A program made the translations under genes and the position numbers. Shown piece after piece: positions 41,392 to 49,539 of a stretch of DNA of 64,000 nt (position 1 is the stretch's first letter; every line of letters begins with the position of its first letter). This stretch comes from Stenotrophomonas maltophilia (GTDB lineage: Bacteria > Pseudomonadota > Gammaproteobacteria > Xanthomonadales > Xanthomonadaceae), in assembly GCF_023518235.1 (NCBI RefSeq), contig NZ_CP090423.1, positions 372,001 through 436,000 on the forward strand, given 5' to 3'. The notes under the pieces were generated by a model. It ran no database searches. It worked only from the letters and a program-made list of their open reading frames with translations, and was not told where the DNA came from.

Positions 41392-41681
41392 CTGTTCCGG
41401 TGATCGCTGTCCCGAATGAAGAAGGCGATGGATTTTTTTAGCAGGTCGCGCTCCTCCTTGAGCCTGCGATTCTGGGCCTCCAGCTCGGCGATTCTGACCT
41501 GGGCATCCACCGGCGGTGCCTCGGCCTGAGGGTCATGCTTTCGCCGCCATTGCTCGATCCAGCGCCTCAGCGCCGTCGGGCCGACATCCATCAGCTGGCA
41601 GACGTCCCTGACTGTCTGCCCCTCCACAACGACAAGGCGAACCGCCTCATCCCTCATGCCCTGAGTGATCTGTTTTGCCAT
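41388..41681 (-). CDS. IS3-family OrfA (helix-turn-helix and leucine zipper)
   Basis: 97 residues. A helix-turn-helix (MRDEAVRLVVVEGQTVRDVCQLMDVGPTALRRWIEQW) binds the IS ends, and a coiled coil (VRIAELEAQNRRLKEERDLLKK) dimerises it. The A7 slippery run lies in the codons for LLKK; a -1 shift there leads into OrfB (KIHRLLHSGQRSPEQVIQEL). The stop overlaps the OrfB GTG. Confidence 0.9.
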   Translation of the reverse strand: MAKQITQGMRDEAVRLVVVEGQTVRDVCQLMDVGPTALRRWIEQWRRKHDPQAEAPPVDAQVRIAELEAQNRRLKEERDLLKKSIAFFIRDSDHRNR

Positions 41682-41996
41682 GGGTCTACCTCGATGCTCG
41701 AAATTGATCCTATCGAGTGTCCAAGTTGATTAGACCACCACACTACTACGCTTACGAGCGACAGGATGGTTCTGTGTGTTTCCTGCCAAAACTGTTGCAC
41801 GAGGGGATTCAGCGCTACCCACGAACGATTGCGCACTACCATCTGGTGCAGTGGTTGGGGGTGTCCAAGTTGCTCAGTAGAGACGAATACAAGCAGATGG
41901 CGTGGCTGGGTTCGCAGCGTGGCACGCTCCGCAACACCCATGATTCAACGCAAGCTCGTCTCACCGGTTGATACACGGGCCGGGCAAAATGGCTCC

Positions 41997-42470
41997 ATGA
42001 CCCATGAAGCCCCTGCATCCATCCTCCACGCCCCGGCCTACGGCCTGCTGCTCGCTCAGACCGAGTGCCATTTCTGCCATGCCCCCACTCCCACCGCCGC
42101 GGTCTGGGTGCCCTCGTTCGAGGAGCACGACGACGAAGGGTTGGTGGATCAGGGGGAGGGTGCTTTGTTGCGCTACATCGAGCGCTTGAACGAGGAGGCC
42201 GCTGCGTTCGTTGCCGGCCACGCCCCTTGGCTTCGCTTCGACGCCACCCGGACGTCCGGGCAAACCTACTTGGCCCACCATTGCACCACCTGCGGGGCCC
42301 TTCAAGGGGACCACTTCGTGTTTTCGCCGGATGGCCCGTATTGGCCCCAGGACGACGTCCAACTGGCGTCTCTTCGCTTCATCCGCGGTTTGGGCCCGCT
42401 CACCGCTGAAGCGTCCGCGGCGCAGAGTGGTTGGATGAACAACGTTCCCCAGGTTTGCTCATACGTATGA
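41997..42470 (+). CDS. Unknown protein with two CxxC pairs
   Basis: 157 residues from ATG 41997. CHFCHA near residue 29 and CTTCGA near 107 probably form one zinc site that folds the protein together. The rest is mixed, with an acidic segment (SFEEHDDEGLVDQGEG). It overlaps the GNAT gene start in ATGA, so the two are coupled. It lies directly downstream of the IS-split gene. Confidence 0.7.
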   Translation: MTHEAPASILHAPAYGLLLAQTECHFCHAPTPTAAVWVPSFEEHDDEGLVDQGEGALLRYIERLNEEAAAFVAGHAPWLRFDATRTSGQTYLAHHCTTCGALQGDHFVFSPDGPYWPQDDVQLASLRFIRGLGPLTAEASAAQSGWMNNVPQVCSYV

Positions 42471-43030
42471 CCATTTCCATTCGTTCCGCTGTTGCAGAAG
42501 ATGCCGCATGGATAGCTGCTCTGCTTCGCGACGGAGCACGGCAAGGGCATTTCCGGGAAACCCTCAGCGCCCAAGCGGTTCCCTTGGTGGAAGGGCTGCT
42601 TCATGTCGGCTTCTTGACGATGATGAAGCTGCGACACAATCGACCGGAGGTTTGCAGGGTGGACGGCGACGTGAGGGTTGCGACCTGGGAGGGTCAGCCG
42701 GCGGCGTTTCTGATCTGCATGCATGATCGCGAAGGCTACGAGCTCCATCTCGCCGGCACGCGACCAGAATTCACCCGGCGTGGTTGCTTCAAGGCATTGG
42801 TGCGCCACGCGTTGGCCAGTTCATCGGGGGAAGGCAGGGTCTTCGCACGGTGCTACGCGACGTCCAGCGTCGCCATTGAGGCATTGAAGGCCCATGGCTT
42901 CGTGCGCACCAGTGGCGGCGATCCGATCGAGTTGGACTGGGACAGGGCGTTTCCATTGCCAGAGAACGCGGAAGCGGTTCCCCGGTCCTGGTGGCAGCGC
43001 CTCCTTGGAGGATTCAGGCGGGCCGATTGA
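42467..43030 (+). CDS. GNAT-family acetyltransferase-like protein
   Basis: About 187 residues. The fold pattern fits GNAT N-acetyltransferases: ISIRSAVAEDAAWIAALL at the N-terminus, AAFLICMHDREGYELHLAGTRPEFTRRGCFKALVRHAL (beta 4, then the R/Q-x-x-G-x acetyl-CoA loop, here R-R-G-C-F) and ATSSVAIEALKAHGF near the end. Its substrate cannot be told. It starts within the stop of the zinc-type gene. Confidence 0.7.
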   Translation: MTISIRSAVAEDAAWIAALLRDGARQGHFRETLSAQAVPLVEGLLHVGFLTMMKLRHNRPEVCRVDGDVRVATWEGQPAAFLICMHDREGYELHLAGTRPEFTRRGCFKALVRHALASSSGEGRVFARCYATSSVAIEALKAHGFVRTSGGDPIELDWDRAFPLPENAEAVPRSWWQRLLGGFRRAD

Positions 43031-43273
43031 GGGCCAGTCGGTGTGCCGATCGCGGCACGCCATTCAAGCCCCTTGCGCTCCGCGCGGCCCCATCTCCCGG
43101 CTCCTCCGGTCAAGGGCCATTCCAGGGCCCGTGTCCTCGCTGCGCTGCGGGCCGCGCCAGCCCTTCCATTTCCTCCCTTGACCGCGCCGAGCGGTGGGGC
43201 GGTGGGTTTCCCATTCCAGGACATCCCGACCGGATGCCCTGGGCGGGCCATCACTTACCAAGCGAGGAACAAC

Positions 43274-43714
43274 ATGTTCGAGCCTTCCGACCTCATCCAT
43301 TCTTACACCCGCGCCCAGGCAATCGAGGACGGCGTCCTGGTGGACGTGTCCGATGTGGCCAAAGAAGCCGGCTTCAAGCTTCCCGTGACCATCACCCGCG
43401 CTGCGTGGTCTCGCTACGTGGAAGTGCCCATAGGGTTGGAACTGCGCGGCCAGTCGGTGGACGGCCGGCTCTGGGACGTGCTTTTCATGCTCCACGTGGC
43501 CATCAAGCGGCAGCAGGGCAACGGTTCGGAGATCCACTACCAGCTCCACGTGGCTCTGCCCGACGCCGGCGACTGGTTGTCGAACGAAGCCCACCCGGCG
43601 ACCGGGTCGGGCCTGACGCGGTCGACCCATCGCCAGATCACCTTGAAAGCGCTGTGCGGGCCCGGGGACGCCTTGGAACCGGTGGTCAGCATCATGCTGC
43701 CCAACGAGGATTGA
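43274..43714 (+). CDS. DUF6573-like plasmid protein
   Basis: 146 residues from ATG 43274. DLIHSYTRAQAIEDGVLVDVSDVAKEAGFKLPVTITRAAWSRYV followed by RLWDVLFMLHVAI is a pattern I associate with a common plasmid-borne domain of unknown function. The 243 bases between the GNAT gene and this start are GC-rich and hold no gene that I can support. The role is unknown. Confidence 0.7.
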   Translation: MFEPSDLIHSYTRAQAIEDGVLVDVSDVAKEAGFKLPVTITRAAWSRYVEVPIGLELRGQSVDGRLWDVLFMLHVAIKRQQGNGSEIHYQLHVALPDAGDWLSNEAHPATGSGLTRSTHRQITLKALCGPGDALEPVVSIMLPNED

Positions 43715-43802
43715 GAAGGGAGGGGGCAGGACACCGGCCCTCATCGTTTTCCCGTGCTGGTCCCGCAGCTACCATGGCGGGACGACAAGGGAGGAGTAGG
43801 GG

Positions 43803-44720
43803 ATGGAAAAGTTCGATTGGTCGAAGGTGGAGTTTGCACGCACACCCTGGCGGAGCCGGGTTATCCCGGACGCGCTGCCCATCCTCATCCGGTGGGCGCA
43901 GGAGGGCGAAGCTCATTCCTACAGCGACCTGGCCCAAGAGCTGCACGACACCTTCGGACACGAGATCAAACCCCGCAAAGACCTCTACGGCACCGTCGCC
44001 GGGGGAGTGGCCCAGGCCCTGCAGTGGCTCAGCGAGCAGTGGAAGGAACCCATCCCGCCCCTCCACGCAATCGTCGTCAACAAGAACACGAAACACCCTG
44101 GCGAGGGGGCGATCACCATCTCGCCAGCTTACTTCGCGGGGAAGAAGCTGGACACCGAGGAAGAGCGCCGTGCGCACTTGCGAGAGGCGATGGAAGACGT
44201 TTTCACCTATCCCAATTGGGACCGGGTCGCCCGCGCTCTGGGAGCCACCATGCTGACCCCGTCCGCCGGGGCGGTTGAAGAGGTGGCAGCGGATGCGCCT
44301 CTTCCCCTTCCTAAAGTCCAGGAGGGGGGGCGGCCAGAGAGCGACGAGCACAAAGCGTTGAAGGCGTGGATGGCCAGCCATCCCGAAGAGTTCGAGGACT
44401 TTGGGTGCTTCCCCATGGGGAGCAACGAGAAGTTGTTGAGCTCGGGTGACCGACTGGACGCGCATTTCGATAACGGAAGACATCGCCTGGCGGTGGAAGT
44501 TAAAACCAGCAAGTGCTCGGAGGACGAACTCCAGCGAGGCGTCTATCAAGCGGTGAAATACCGCGCCGTTCTCCGGGCCGAGCAGAAGGCCATCCGCCAC
44601 GTGCCCAACGGGGAGGCGGTGCTGGTGTCCACGCGCGCTCCGAACGCGGAAACCCGTGCGCTCATCAAGCGGCTGCAGGTGCGGTTCCAGCAGGTGCCGC
44701 TGGAGGCGGAGCAAGAATGA
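43803..44720 (+). CDS. Two-domain protein with C-terminal PD-(D/E)XK nuclease-like domain
   Basis: 305 residues. The N-terminal half (about 10-150) is a domain of unknown function with SYSDLAQELHDTFGH and the loop IPPLHAIVVNKNTKHPGEG. After an Ala/Pro linker, the C-terminal domain shows D219 in DRLDAHF, E232-V-K234 in RLAVEVKTS and Q249 in GVYQAVKYRAVL. This is the order of catalytic residues in restriction-like PD-(D/E)XK nucleases. The stop overlaps the next gene (ATGA), which encodes an AbiU2/HEPN-like protein. I infer a two-gene defence or addiction module. Confidence 0.7.
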   Translation: MEKFDWSKVEFARTPWRSRVIPDALPILIRWAQEGEAHSYSDLAQELHDTFGHEIKPRKDLYGTVAGGVAQALQWLSEQWKEPIPPLHAIVVNKNTKHPGEGAITISPAYFAGKKLDTEEERRAHLREAMEDVFTYPNWDRVARALGATMLTPSAGAVEEVAADAPLPLPKVQEGGRPESDEHKALKAWMASHPEEFEDFGCFPMGSNEKLLSSGDRLDAHFDNGRHRLAVEVKTSKCSEDELQRGVYQAVKYRAVLRAEQKAIRHVPNGEAVLVSTRAPNAETRALIKRLQVRFQQVPLEAEQE

Positions 44721-45478
44721 AGCCTGAGGAACTGGAACAACGTATTCGCCAAATCGATGGATTCGTTCGGGTGCTCACGCAGGAGTGCCACATCCTCGAC
44801 GAGCGCCGGCACATTCTGTCCCCACTCATTCAAGACCCCGAGATTCAGGCAGGGCTGAAAGCCAAGCTGGACAAGACGCCGGGGGCCAATGCCTGGAACC
44901 ACTTGGCGCCGCTTCTTGGACAAGACCTGGTGCGCGATCAGTCACGGCTTTTTCTGGATAACGATTCGCGGTCCGGTAGCCTGACCAACCTCTGGCGAAA
45001 GCTTCAAGCAGATCCCGCGATCAGGGAGCACTACCGGGAGCGCTACGGTCGCATCTTCGATCACTTCCACGACGAACCGATCAGTGACCTGCCGCCCGAA
45101 AGCTCGGCTGTTTTCCAGGAGAAGTTCAGACAGAACGATCGGGACGAGAACTACTCGCGCTTCGATAGTGGCTGGGAAAGGGTCTCCAATGAAATGGTGA
45201 TCCTTTCGGCTGATCCCGTGGCAGCGAAAATCAAGACCCTCCGGGACAAGCACCATGCCCACCTGGAAATGCGCAAGCTGGACGAGGAGCCTGGCGCGTT
45301 TGACATCAACACGCTTGGGTTGACCTTCAATGAGGTCTTGGCTTTTGGCGATCGCTGTCAGGCCATCGTGGCAGAGCTGGGGCTGCTCTTGACCGGAACC
45401 CGTTGGGATCCGCAGCAATACGCGTCGGTTCACGAAGCCCAGGGCAAGGCGATGTGGAAAACCTTGGCTGGGCTTTGA
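44717..45478 (+). CDS. AbiU2/HEPN-like helical protein coupled to the nuclease gene
   Basis: 253 residues, predicted all-helical. Residues 165-183 (DPVAAKIKTLRDKHHAHLE) match the motif region of AbiU2-type HEPN proteins (R176 followed by H182). The helices after it (TFNEVLAFGDRCQAIVAELGLLL) are also of that type. The R-x5-H spacing differs from the standard R-x4-H, so RNase activity is not certain. It is translationally coupled to the PD-(D/E)XK gene, and nothing else lies in the operon. Confidence 0.6.
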   Translation: MKPEELEQRIRQIDGFVRVLTQECHILDERRHILSPLIQDPEIQAGLKAKLDKTPGANAWNHLAPLLGQDLVRDQSRLFLDNDSRSGSLTNLWRKLQADPAIREHYRERYGRIFDHFHDEPISDLPPESSAVFQEKFRQNDRDENYSRFDSGWERVSNEMVILSADPVAAKIKTLRDKHHAHLEMRKLDEEPGAFDINTLGLTFNEVLAFGDRCQAIVAELGLLLTGTRWDPQQYASVHEAQGKAMWKTLAGL

Positions 45479-45514
45479 CTTCGAAGCACAACAGCGAAGA
45501 GCCCAGAAGCCGCC

Positions 45515-45535
45515 GCAGGTGGCCAAGCCACCTGC
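45515..45535. terminator. Hairpin GCAGGTGGC-CAA-GCCACCTGC
   Basis: A perfect 9-bp stem with a 3-base loop, 37 bases after the AbiU2-like stop and between two convergent genes. There is no T-run, so a structural barrier or bidirectional terminator is possible. The rest of 45479-45639 holds nothing else recognisable. Confidence 0.4.
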
Positions 45536-45639
45536 CTTCTGGAAAGCACGCTTGGTGCGAGGGCATCGCCTCCGGTCGGTTTTGGAAATCCGAAGCTTTG
45601 CCACTTCCAACGTGAGGGATGCCCCCGCCTTCTTTGCCG

Positions 45640-47427
45640 TCAAGGGCACTTGAATTCAAAGCCCACCCAGTCGCTCGCTCCCAGGTCTTGCCAGTAGAAC
45701 CGCGCGCCTGGACCCACGACGCTGCACGAGCAAGCCGCCGGCCAAACCGCGGTGCCTGGGTGGTTGACGAAGCCGTAACCTGGCATCGGAGTCAAGTTGG
45801 CGCGCAGCGCGTAGACACAGGCTTCCAAAGCCGGTGTTGGGCGGGTCACGCCAGGTGGCTCTGGCGTAAACGTGGGGGTGTCGTTCGTTTCGTATTGCCA
45901 AGTGCATGCCAACGAGGTGGCTTGAAGCTCGGCCAGGGTCCGGGGAGCGTTGCAGAAGATCGCCCAGCCGTAGTGCCCTCCGTCTCCCCACGAATGCCAA
46001 GATCGCCCGGTGTATTCGGGAAACGTCGGAGGTGGTGCGTTGGGGGTGCATGTATTGGCCTCGTTGCGACGAAACCCAGTCTCCGCCCAATTTGTCCAAG
46101 TGGTGAACGTCGGGCTGGGCAGCGACCACGTGGTGGCTGGGCAGTTGTATGACCCGGTCCTCGTCCGCCGCTGCTCGGCCTGCCACGTGTGCGATCCACT
46201 CTGGCCTGCCGGGCAAGCGGCACTCGCGGCGACCCACTGGGTTTCGGCTTGTGGGAAAGGCGCTGGGCAAGCCGCGCAGGTGGTGTTGGTCTGGGTCCAC
46301 GCGTTCCACGAACCGGTGCCCGTGCACGCGAAGGTCCGCTGCTGCCCAATCGCGCCAAACTGACCTGCAGGGCATCCCACGTTGCGCGTCTCGGGAGCAG
46401 GGCACGGCGCGCAGGCGCTGCTGGTCGTGGTCCAACTGCCGGCCGTCGTGGACCCAGCCCACGCCTCGTAAACGCTCGGGTCGGGTCCGCAGTGGTGACG
46501 GCGGTTCTGGAACACCTGGCCGACCTGGCCCGATGGGCAATTGATCGTTCGGTTCTCGCTCCACTCCTGGCAAGACGGCACCGTGCTTGTCGGTGGCGGT
46601 GTGGCCGGGGGTGAACTCGGTGGGGCCGGAGGCGTCACGCTCACCGGGGGGGCGGGCGGCGTGACCGGTGGGGGTGTCGTGGGAGGAACGCTTGGTGGCG
46701 GGGCGGTTGGGGGCGACACCCCCGTGGAAGGTGGCACCGGACCTACGGGCCCCACCGGGGATCCCACGGGCGGAGAAGCGGGTGGGGTGACCGGGGGCGT
46801 TGCAGCTGGCAACACCAGCGGTGATCCGGTCCATTCGCCCCCCAACAACCCGCTGTGGTAGACGAAGACCACGCGCGATTTGTCCGCACACGTGCGGCTC
46901 AGCAATCCGACGTCGAGCTGGCCGCCGGTGTTTCGAATCACCGACACGTCCGACACCTGCGCGTCCCACACCCCGCCCGCGTTGGCCGCGACCAGGGCCA
47001 CGCACGCTTGACGATCAAGGCCGGCGTAGCTGACGGAGAACGAATCCCCGAAGCGTTCGACGGTGTAGGGCTGGACGTTCACCGCGCCGCCCCACGCGTT
47101 GGTCAAGACGCTTTCCCCGGCGCCGAGTTGGGATTCAGGGGCCAAGCCATCGACCACCACGGCCGTGGTGCTCACCCCGCGAAACGTCCCCACCATCCCA
47201 AAACTGCTCTCGATGCGTCGGGACAGCTCGCGCAGGTTGCGCGTTTCGCTGGCCAGCTTGGCCTTTGCATCGACCTGCCCGAAGAACAGGAACATCGCGC
47301 CTGTGGCGGCGGTCACAACGCCCAGCGCCAGCAAGGTCTCGGTGAGGGTGAAGCCCAGCGCGCTGCGCACGCCCTTGGAAAGGCGGGTGAGGGTGGGCGA
47401 ACAGCGGGGGCGGATCGTGTGCGTCAT
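45640..47427 (-). CDS. PilV-like type IV pilin with proline-rich stalk and cysteine-rich tip domain
   Basis: 595 residues. A prepilin leader (cleavage G25-F26, Glu at +5) with TLLALGVVTAATGAMFLFF is followed by a PilS/bundlin-like pilin domain to about 190. Residues 208-284 are a stalk of PP(T/V/A/S) repeats. The C-terminal half has repeated units (C-P-A/S-G-Q..G..., with C-A-P/A-C-P between) and a final domain (NHPGTAVWPAACSC...WVGFEFKCP). This is the layout of the PilV tip adhesins of conjugative thin pili, which select recipient cells. No shufflon recombinase or inverted copies were seen. Its start lies 160 bases from the divergent operon at 47593. Confidence 0.8.
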   Translation of the reverse strand: MTHTIRPRCSPTLTRLSKGVRSALGFTLTETLLALGVVTAATGAMFLFFGQVDAKAKLASETRNLRELSRRIESSFGMVGTFRGVSTTAVVVDGLAPESQLGAGESVLTNAWGGAVNVQPYTVERFGDSFSVSYAGLDRQACVALVAANAGGVWDAQVSDVSVIRNTGGQLDVGLLSRTCADKSRVVFVYHSGLLGGEWTGSPLVLPAATPPVTPPASPPVGSPVGPVGPVPPSTGVSPPTAPPPSVPPTTPPPVTPPAPPVSVTPPAPPSSPPATPPPTSTVPSCQEWSENRTINCPSGQVGQVFQNRRHHCGPDPSVYEAWAGSTTAGSWTTTSSACAPCPAPETRNVGCPAGQFGAIGQQRTFACTGTGSWNAWTQTNTTCAACPAPFPQAETQWVAASAACPAGQSGSHTWQAEQRRTRTGSYNCPATTWSLPSPTFTTWTNWAETGFRRNEANTCTPNAPPPTFPEYTGRSWHSWGDGGHYGWAIFCNAPRTLAELQATSLACTWQYETNDTPTFTPEPPGVTRPTPALEACVYALRANLTPMPGYGFVNHPGTAVWPAACSCSVVGPGARFYWQDLGASDWVGFEFKCP

Positions 47428-47469
47428 GCATTCAGCATGCGATGCACCTTGGATTCCGCAAGCCCCTGT

Positions 47470-47555
47470 TTCTAGTCAAAAAAAGTTGGATTTTCCATCT
47501 TGACATTGCTCGGTGGTCTGGTTGCATGGAGTTAGGGGAGTGGGGCGACCTACTC
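47470..47555 (+). promoter_or_regulatory. TCTAGTCA box, inverted repeat, TTGACA and ACCTACTC operator
   Basis: A TTCTAGTCA box (47470-47478), the inverted repeat TGGA-TTT-TCCA (47487-47497), a TTGACA hexamer (47500-47505) and the imperfect palindrome GAGTGGGG-CG-ACCTACTC (47538-47555) lie between the divergent PilV-like gene and the gene at 47593. This is the only place in the window where both element-wide signals occur together. It probably controls the 47593 operon and perhaps the pilin too. Confidence 0.5.
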
Positions 47556-47592
47556 ACGAAGACCGATTTAAATAACCCAAGAGACCGCCGCC

Positions 47593-47766
47593 ATGATTGA
47601 AAGCCCCACCCGCTCGGCCCGCCCCATTGCTGGCCTTCCCTTCGCGCACATCCCACCCACGGCTCCCGCGTTCCTGCCCGAAGGCAAGCTTCGCCGGCAA
47701 GCCCGGCTGGCCCGCCAACAACGCCACTTCGAGCGCCAACTGCGGAAGGAGCTGAAATGGAAATGA
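47593..47766 (+). CDS. Small basic protein, 57 residues
   Basis: ATG 47593 opens a 57-codon frame: MIESPTRSARPIAGLPFAHI then a Pro-rich turn and a basic helix (KLRRQARLARQQRHFERQLRKEL). The helix could bind nucleic acid or another protein. It overlaps the next gene by 10 bases, which supports it as a real reading frame. The function is unknown. Confidence 0.55.
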   Translation: MIESPTRSARPIAGLPFAHIPPTAPAFLPEGKLRRQARLARQQRHFERQLRKELKWK

Positions 47767-48221
47767 CCGTCCACCGGCTTGCAGAACGACTGTTACAGGC
47801 CATTGAGCACTGCAACCCTTGGGCGCTGAGAGAAGCCATCGCTGCTGTCCGCGAGGCGCGCCTGGAGGCTTGGAGGGGCCTAACGGCTTTCCCGTCCTTG
47901 GACCACCCGGTGGGGCCCAACGGAATAACCGCTTTCCACGTCGCTTGCATGGCGTGGCACGTAAACCAGGACCACCCACACAAACGGCAGTGCTACGACA
48001 AGATGGCCGGAATCCTGGCCGAAGCCGGGGCGGACGTGTTCGCGGAGTTTGGTCCGGCAAAGCAACGCTGGACGATCATTGAAGCACTGCATGGCGCAGC
48101 ACCACCGTCTGTCAAAGCATGGATGGCCTCCCAGCCGTTCGATTTGCATTGCTCGCCTTCAAGCGTCGCCCACACGCTGCGGTGGGACTGCCGTCGTCCA
48201 GTCGCCTCGCGGGAAGAATAG
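47757..48221 (+). CDS. Ankyrin-like protein
   Basis: 154 residues. Helix pairs with an ankyrin-like turn (GPNGITAFHVACMAW, then YDKMAGILAEAGADVFAEFG) are visible, though the repeats are degenerate. The N-terminal 50 residues are a helical cap. It overlaps the small basic gene, so both are in one transcript started at the 47.5 kb control region. Confidence 0.6.
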   Translation: MEMTVHRLAERLLQAIEHCNPWALREAIAAVREARLEAWRGLTAFPSLDHPVGPNGITAFHVACMAWHVNQDHPHKRQCYDKMAGILAEAGADVFAEFGPAKQRWTIIEALHGAAPPSVKAWMASQPFDLHCSPSSVAHTLRWDCRRPVASREE

Positions 48222-48312
48222 AAAAGAATCCAAGGCCTGAACGGCCCGAAAGGGTTGCAAAAACATGCACTTGCGCAACGGTGGCGTCGGGGTAGATTCG
48301 GTAGGAACCCCT

Positions 48313-48325
48313 ATCTACTCACGAA
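48313..48325 (+). promoter_or_regulatory. ATCTACTCACGAA site upstream of the ParA gene
   Basis: CTACTCACGAA here is identical at 11 positions to the sites at 47550 and 55943. It ends 10 bases before the ParA ATG, next to the AAAGGA ribosome-binding site, so a bound protein could block transcription or translation. A diverged inverted half-site, GGGTAGAT, lies at about 48290. Confidence 0.5.
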
Positions 48326-48335
48326 AGGATGCCGT

Positions 48336-48932
48336 ATGCGCCTGTGCAACTTCTCACTCAAGGGTGGCGTCGGCCGCACGACGCTGGCCCTGAATCTTGC
48401 CGGGTGCTATGCCCGTGACCCCAACCTGCGTGTGTTGGTCAACGACCGGGACAGGCAGAGTTCATGCCTGGCATTCTCCGGGCTGTCGGACGAAACACCT
48501 TTTACCGTATCCCGCTCACGCTCCCCCGGCTTCGATATCGAGATCATGGACATGCGTAACGACATGCCTGATAACGAAGCACTCCCGGATGCCGATCTTT
48601 ACCTGGTGCCCACGTTGCTCGATGTGGCGAGTTTTGTCATTTTCCTGCGAACCGTGGATGTGCTGGAGAAAAAGGGGAAGCGTTATCTGCCGATCGCCAA
48701 TAGGGCCAACGAGAAGCGGGCAGCCCATCGCCGCCGCCTGGAGCACCCCAAGATGTCGGGAGCGATCCTGGTGCGCGATCGAGCGTTGTTTGCGGACTGC
48801 TACGAGGAGGGAAAGACCGTGTTCGACGCCAACGGTCGCTGGGCCCGGGTGGCCCAGGAGGAGATCCACGCCCTGGCTGTCCGGGTGCACGACATCCTTG
48901 TCGCTGGTGCAGGCCGGAGGGCTGCGGCATGA
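48336..48932 (+). CDS. parA: ParA-family ATPase
   Basis: 198 residues. The deviant Walker A is KGGVGRTT (residues 9-16), with Arg where most ParA proteins have the second Lys; D-R-D-R-Q-S follows at about 38-43, and MDMRNDMPD is the Walker B region. Small ParA proteins of this size drive plasmid partition or position transfer machinery. Downstream is a Lys-rich DNA-binding-like protein that could be its partner. ATG 48336 is set by AAAGGA; the longer frame from 48255 is not needed. No classical ParB was recognised. Confidence 0.8.
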   Translation: MRLCNFSLKGGVGRTTLALNLAGCYARDPNLRVLVNDRDRQSSCLAFSGLSDETPFTVSRSRSPGFDIEIMDMRNDMPDNEALPDADLYLVPTLLDVASFVIFLRTVDVLEKKGKRYLPIANRANEKRAAHRRRLEHPKMSGAILVRDRALFADCYEEGKTVFDANGRWARVAQEEIHALAVRVHDILVAGAGRRAAA

Positions 48933-48967
48933 TGGAGCTTCCCTTGGTTTCCCTCCCAGACCTACCC

Positions 48968-49537
48968 ATGGCCACTCGCAAAGCTCCTGCCAAGAAGGCT
49001 GCCACGAAGAAGGCCGTCAAGCGCACCTTGGATGACGTCAAGGACGTGACCCATGCCAAACCCCGCCGGGCCAGCAAAGCGGACACTTCGACTGTCGCCC
49101 GCATCCCGGAGCACCTGTTGCTGGGGCCGGGCGACTACCCGCAGCGCAAGTCCTACTTTGACTACGACGACAGCCAGAAGGCAGGAAGCGTGGGAGGCAA
49201 GCGGGTTCACATGGTCATGCCCCGATCGGTCACGCTGCACGACTACCGCCGTCGGGAGGATGGGCTGCGCCACCACCGGGCCATGGTGACTATCCCGCCA
49301 AAGCTCCGCGAGAACATCGCCAAGCTGTTCGGCTTTGACGATTCGGAGGACGCCGGTAGTGAAGTCGCGTTGACCACCGCCATGGTGGCGCTGGCAGACT
49401 ACGCGGCCGCGTCGCTCATCCAGGACAACACGCTGCTAATCGTGAGCTCGCCGGTGGACGAGCACGCGGAGGTCCGCAAGGCCGCCAGGGTGGCGGTGCG
49501 GAATCTGGGGATGAGCAAGAACGGTAAGATCTACTGA
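48968..49537 (+). CDS. Unknown protein with lysine-rich N-terminus, downstream of ParA
   Basis: About 190 residues from ATG 48968 (an earlier ATG 48929 overlaps the ParA stop). It begins with a histone-like tail (MATRKAPAKKAATKKAVKR) followed by a globular part containing MVTIPPKLRENIAKLFGFDDSEDAG and a C-terminal SSPVDEHAEVRKAARVAVRNLG. The tail implies DNA binding, so a partition-partner role (ParB-like in function) is plausible, but no ParB motif is present. A GTG gene follows 2 bases later. Confidence 0.65.
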   Translation: MATRKAPAKKAATKKAVKRTLDDVKDVTHAKPRRASKADTSTVARIPEHLLLGPGDYPQRKSYFDYDDSQKAGSVGGKRVHMVMPRSVTLHDYRRREDGLRHHRAMVTIPPKLRENIAKLFGFDDSEDAGSEVALTTAMVALADYAAASLIQDNTLLIVSSPVDEHAEVRKAARVAVRNLGMSKNGKIY

Positions 49538-49539
49538 GC

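Larger units (their letters stand above)
40519..41742 (-). mobile_element. IS3-family insertion sequence, about 1.22 kb
   Basis: The element begins TGTGGTGGTC and ends with GACCACCACA, imperfect terminal inverted repeats with the TG...CA ends typical of IS3. A 3-bp target duplication, CTA (40516-40518 and 41743-41745), flanks it. It carries two overlapping minus-strand frames, orfA and orfB, joined through an A7 slippery site. It disrupts the gene at 40489. Confidence 0.92.
40489..41971 (+). pseudogene. Small gene split by the IS3-family element
   Basis: ATG 40489 starts MTTRASRHRY and is interrupted at codon 10 by the insertion. Removing 40519-41742 and one CTA duplicate gives an unbroken frame of about 85 codons that continues YAYERQDGSVCFLPKLL and ends at TGA 41969-41971. 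The product would be a small soluble protein of unknown function, second gene behind repeat copy 3. The insertion appears recent because nothing else has decayed. Confidence 0.8.

Noticed and set aside
42991..44256. 421-codon frame overlapping the DUF6573-like and nuclease genes
   Set aside because: It is in another frame through two well-supported genes and is Arg/Pro/Gly-rich, as GC-rich shadows are.
45656..47005. Long alternative frame within the PilV-like gene (449 codons)
   Set aside because: An out-of-frame shadow caused by the GC-rich, proline-rich stalk; the main frame has leader peptide, pilin core and repeats.
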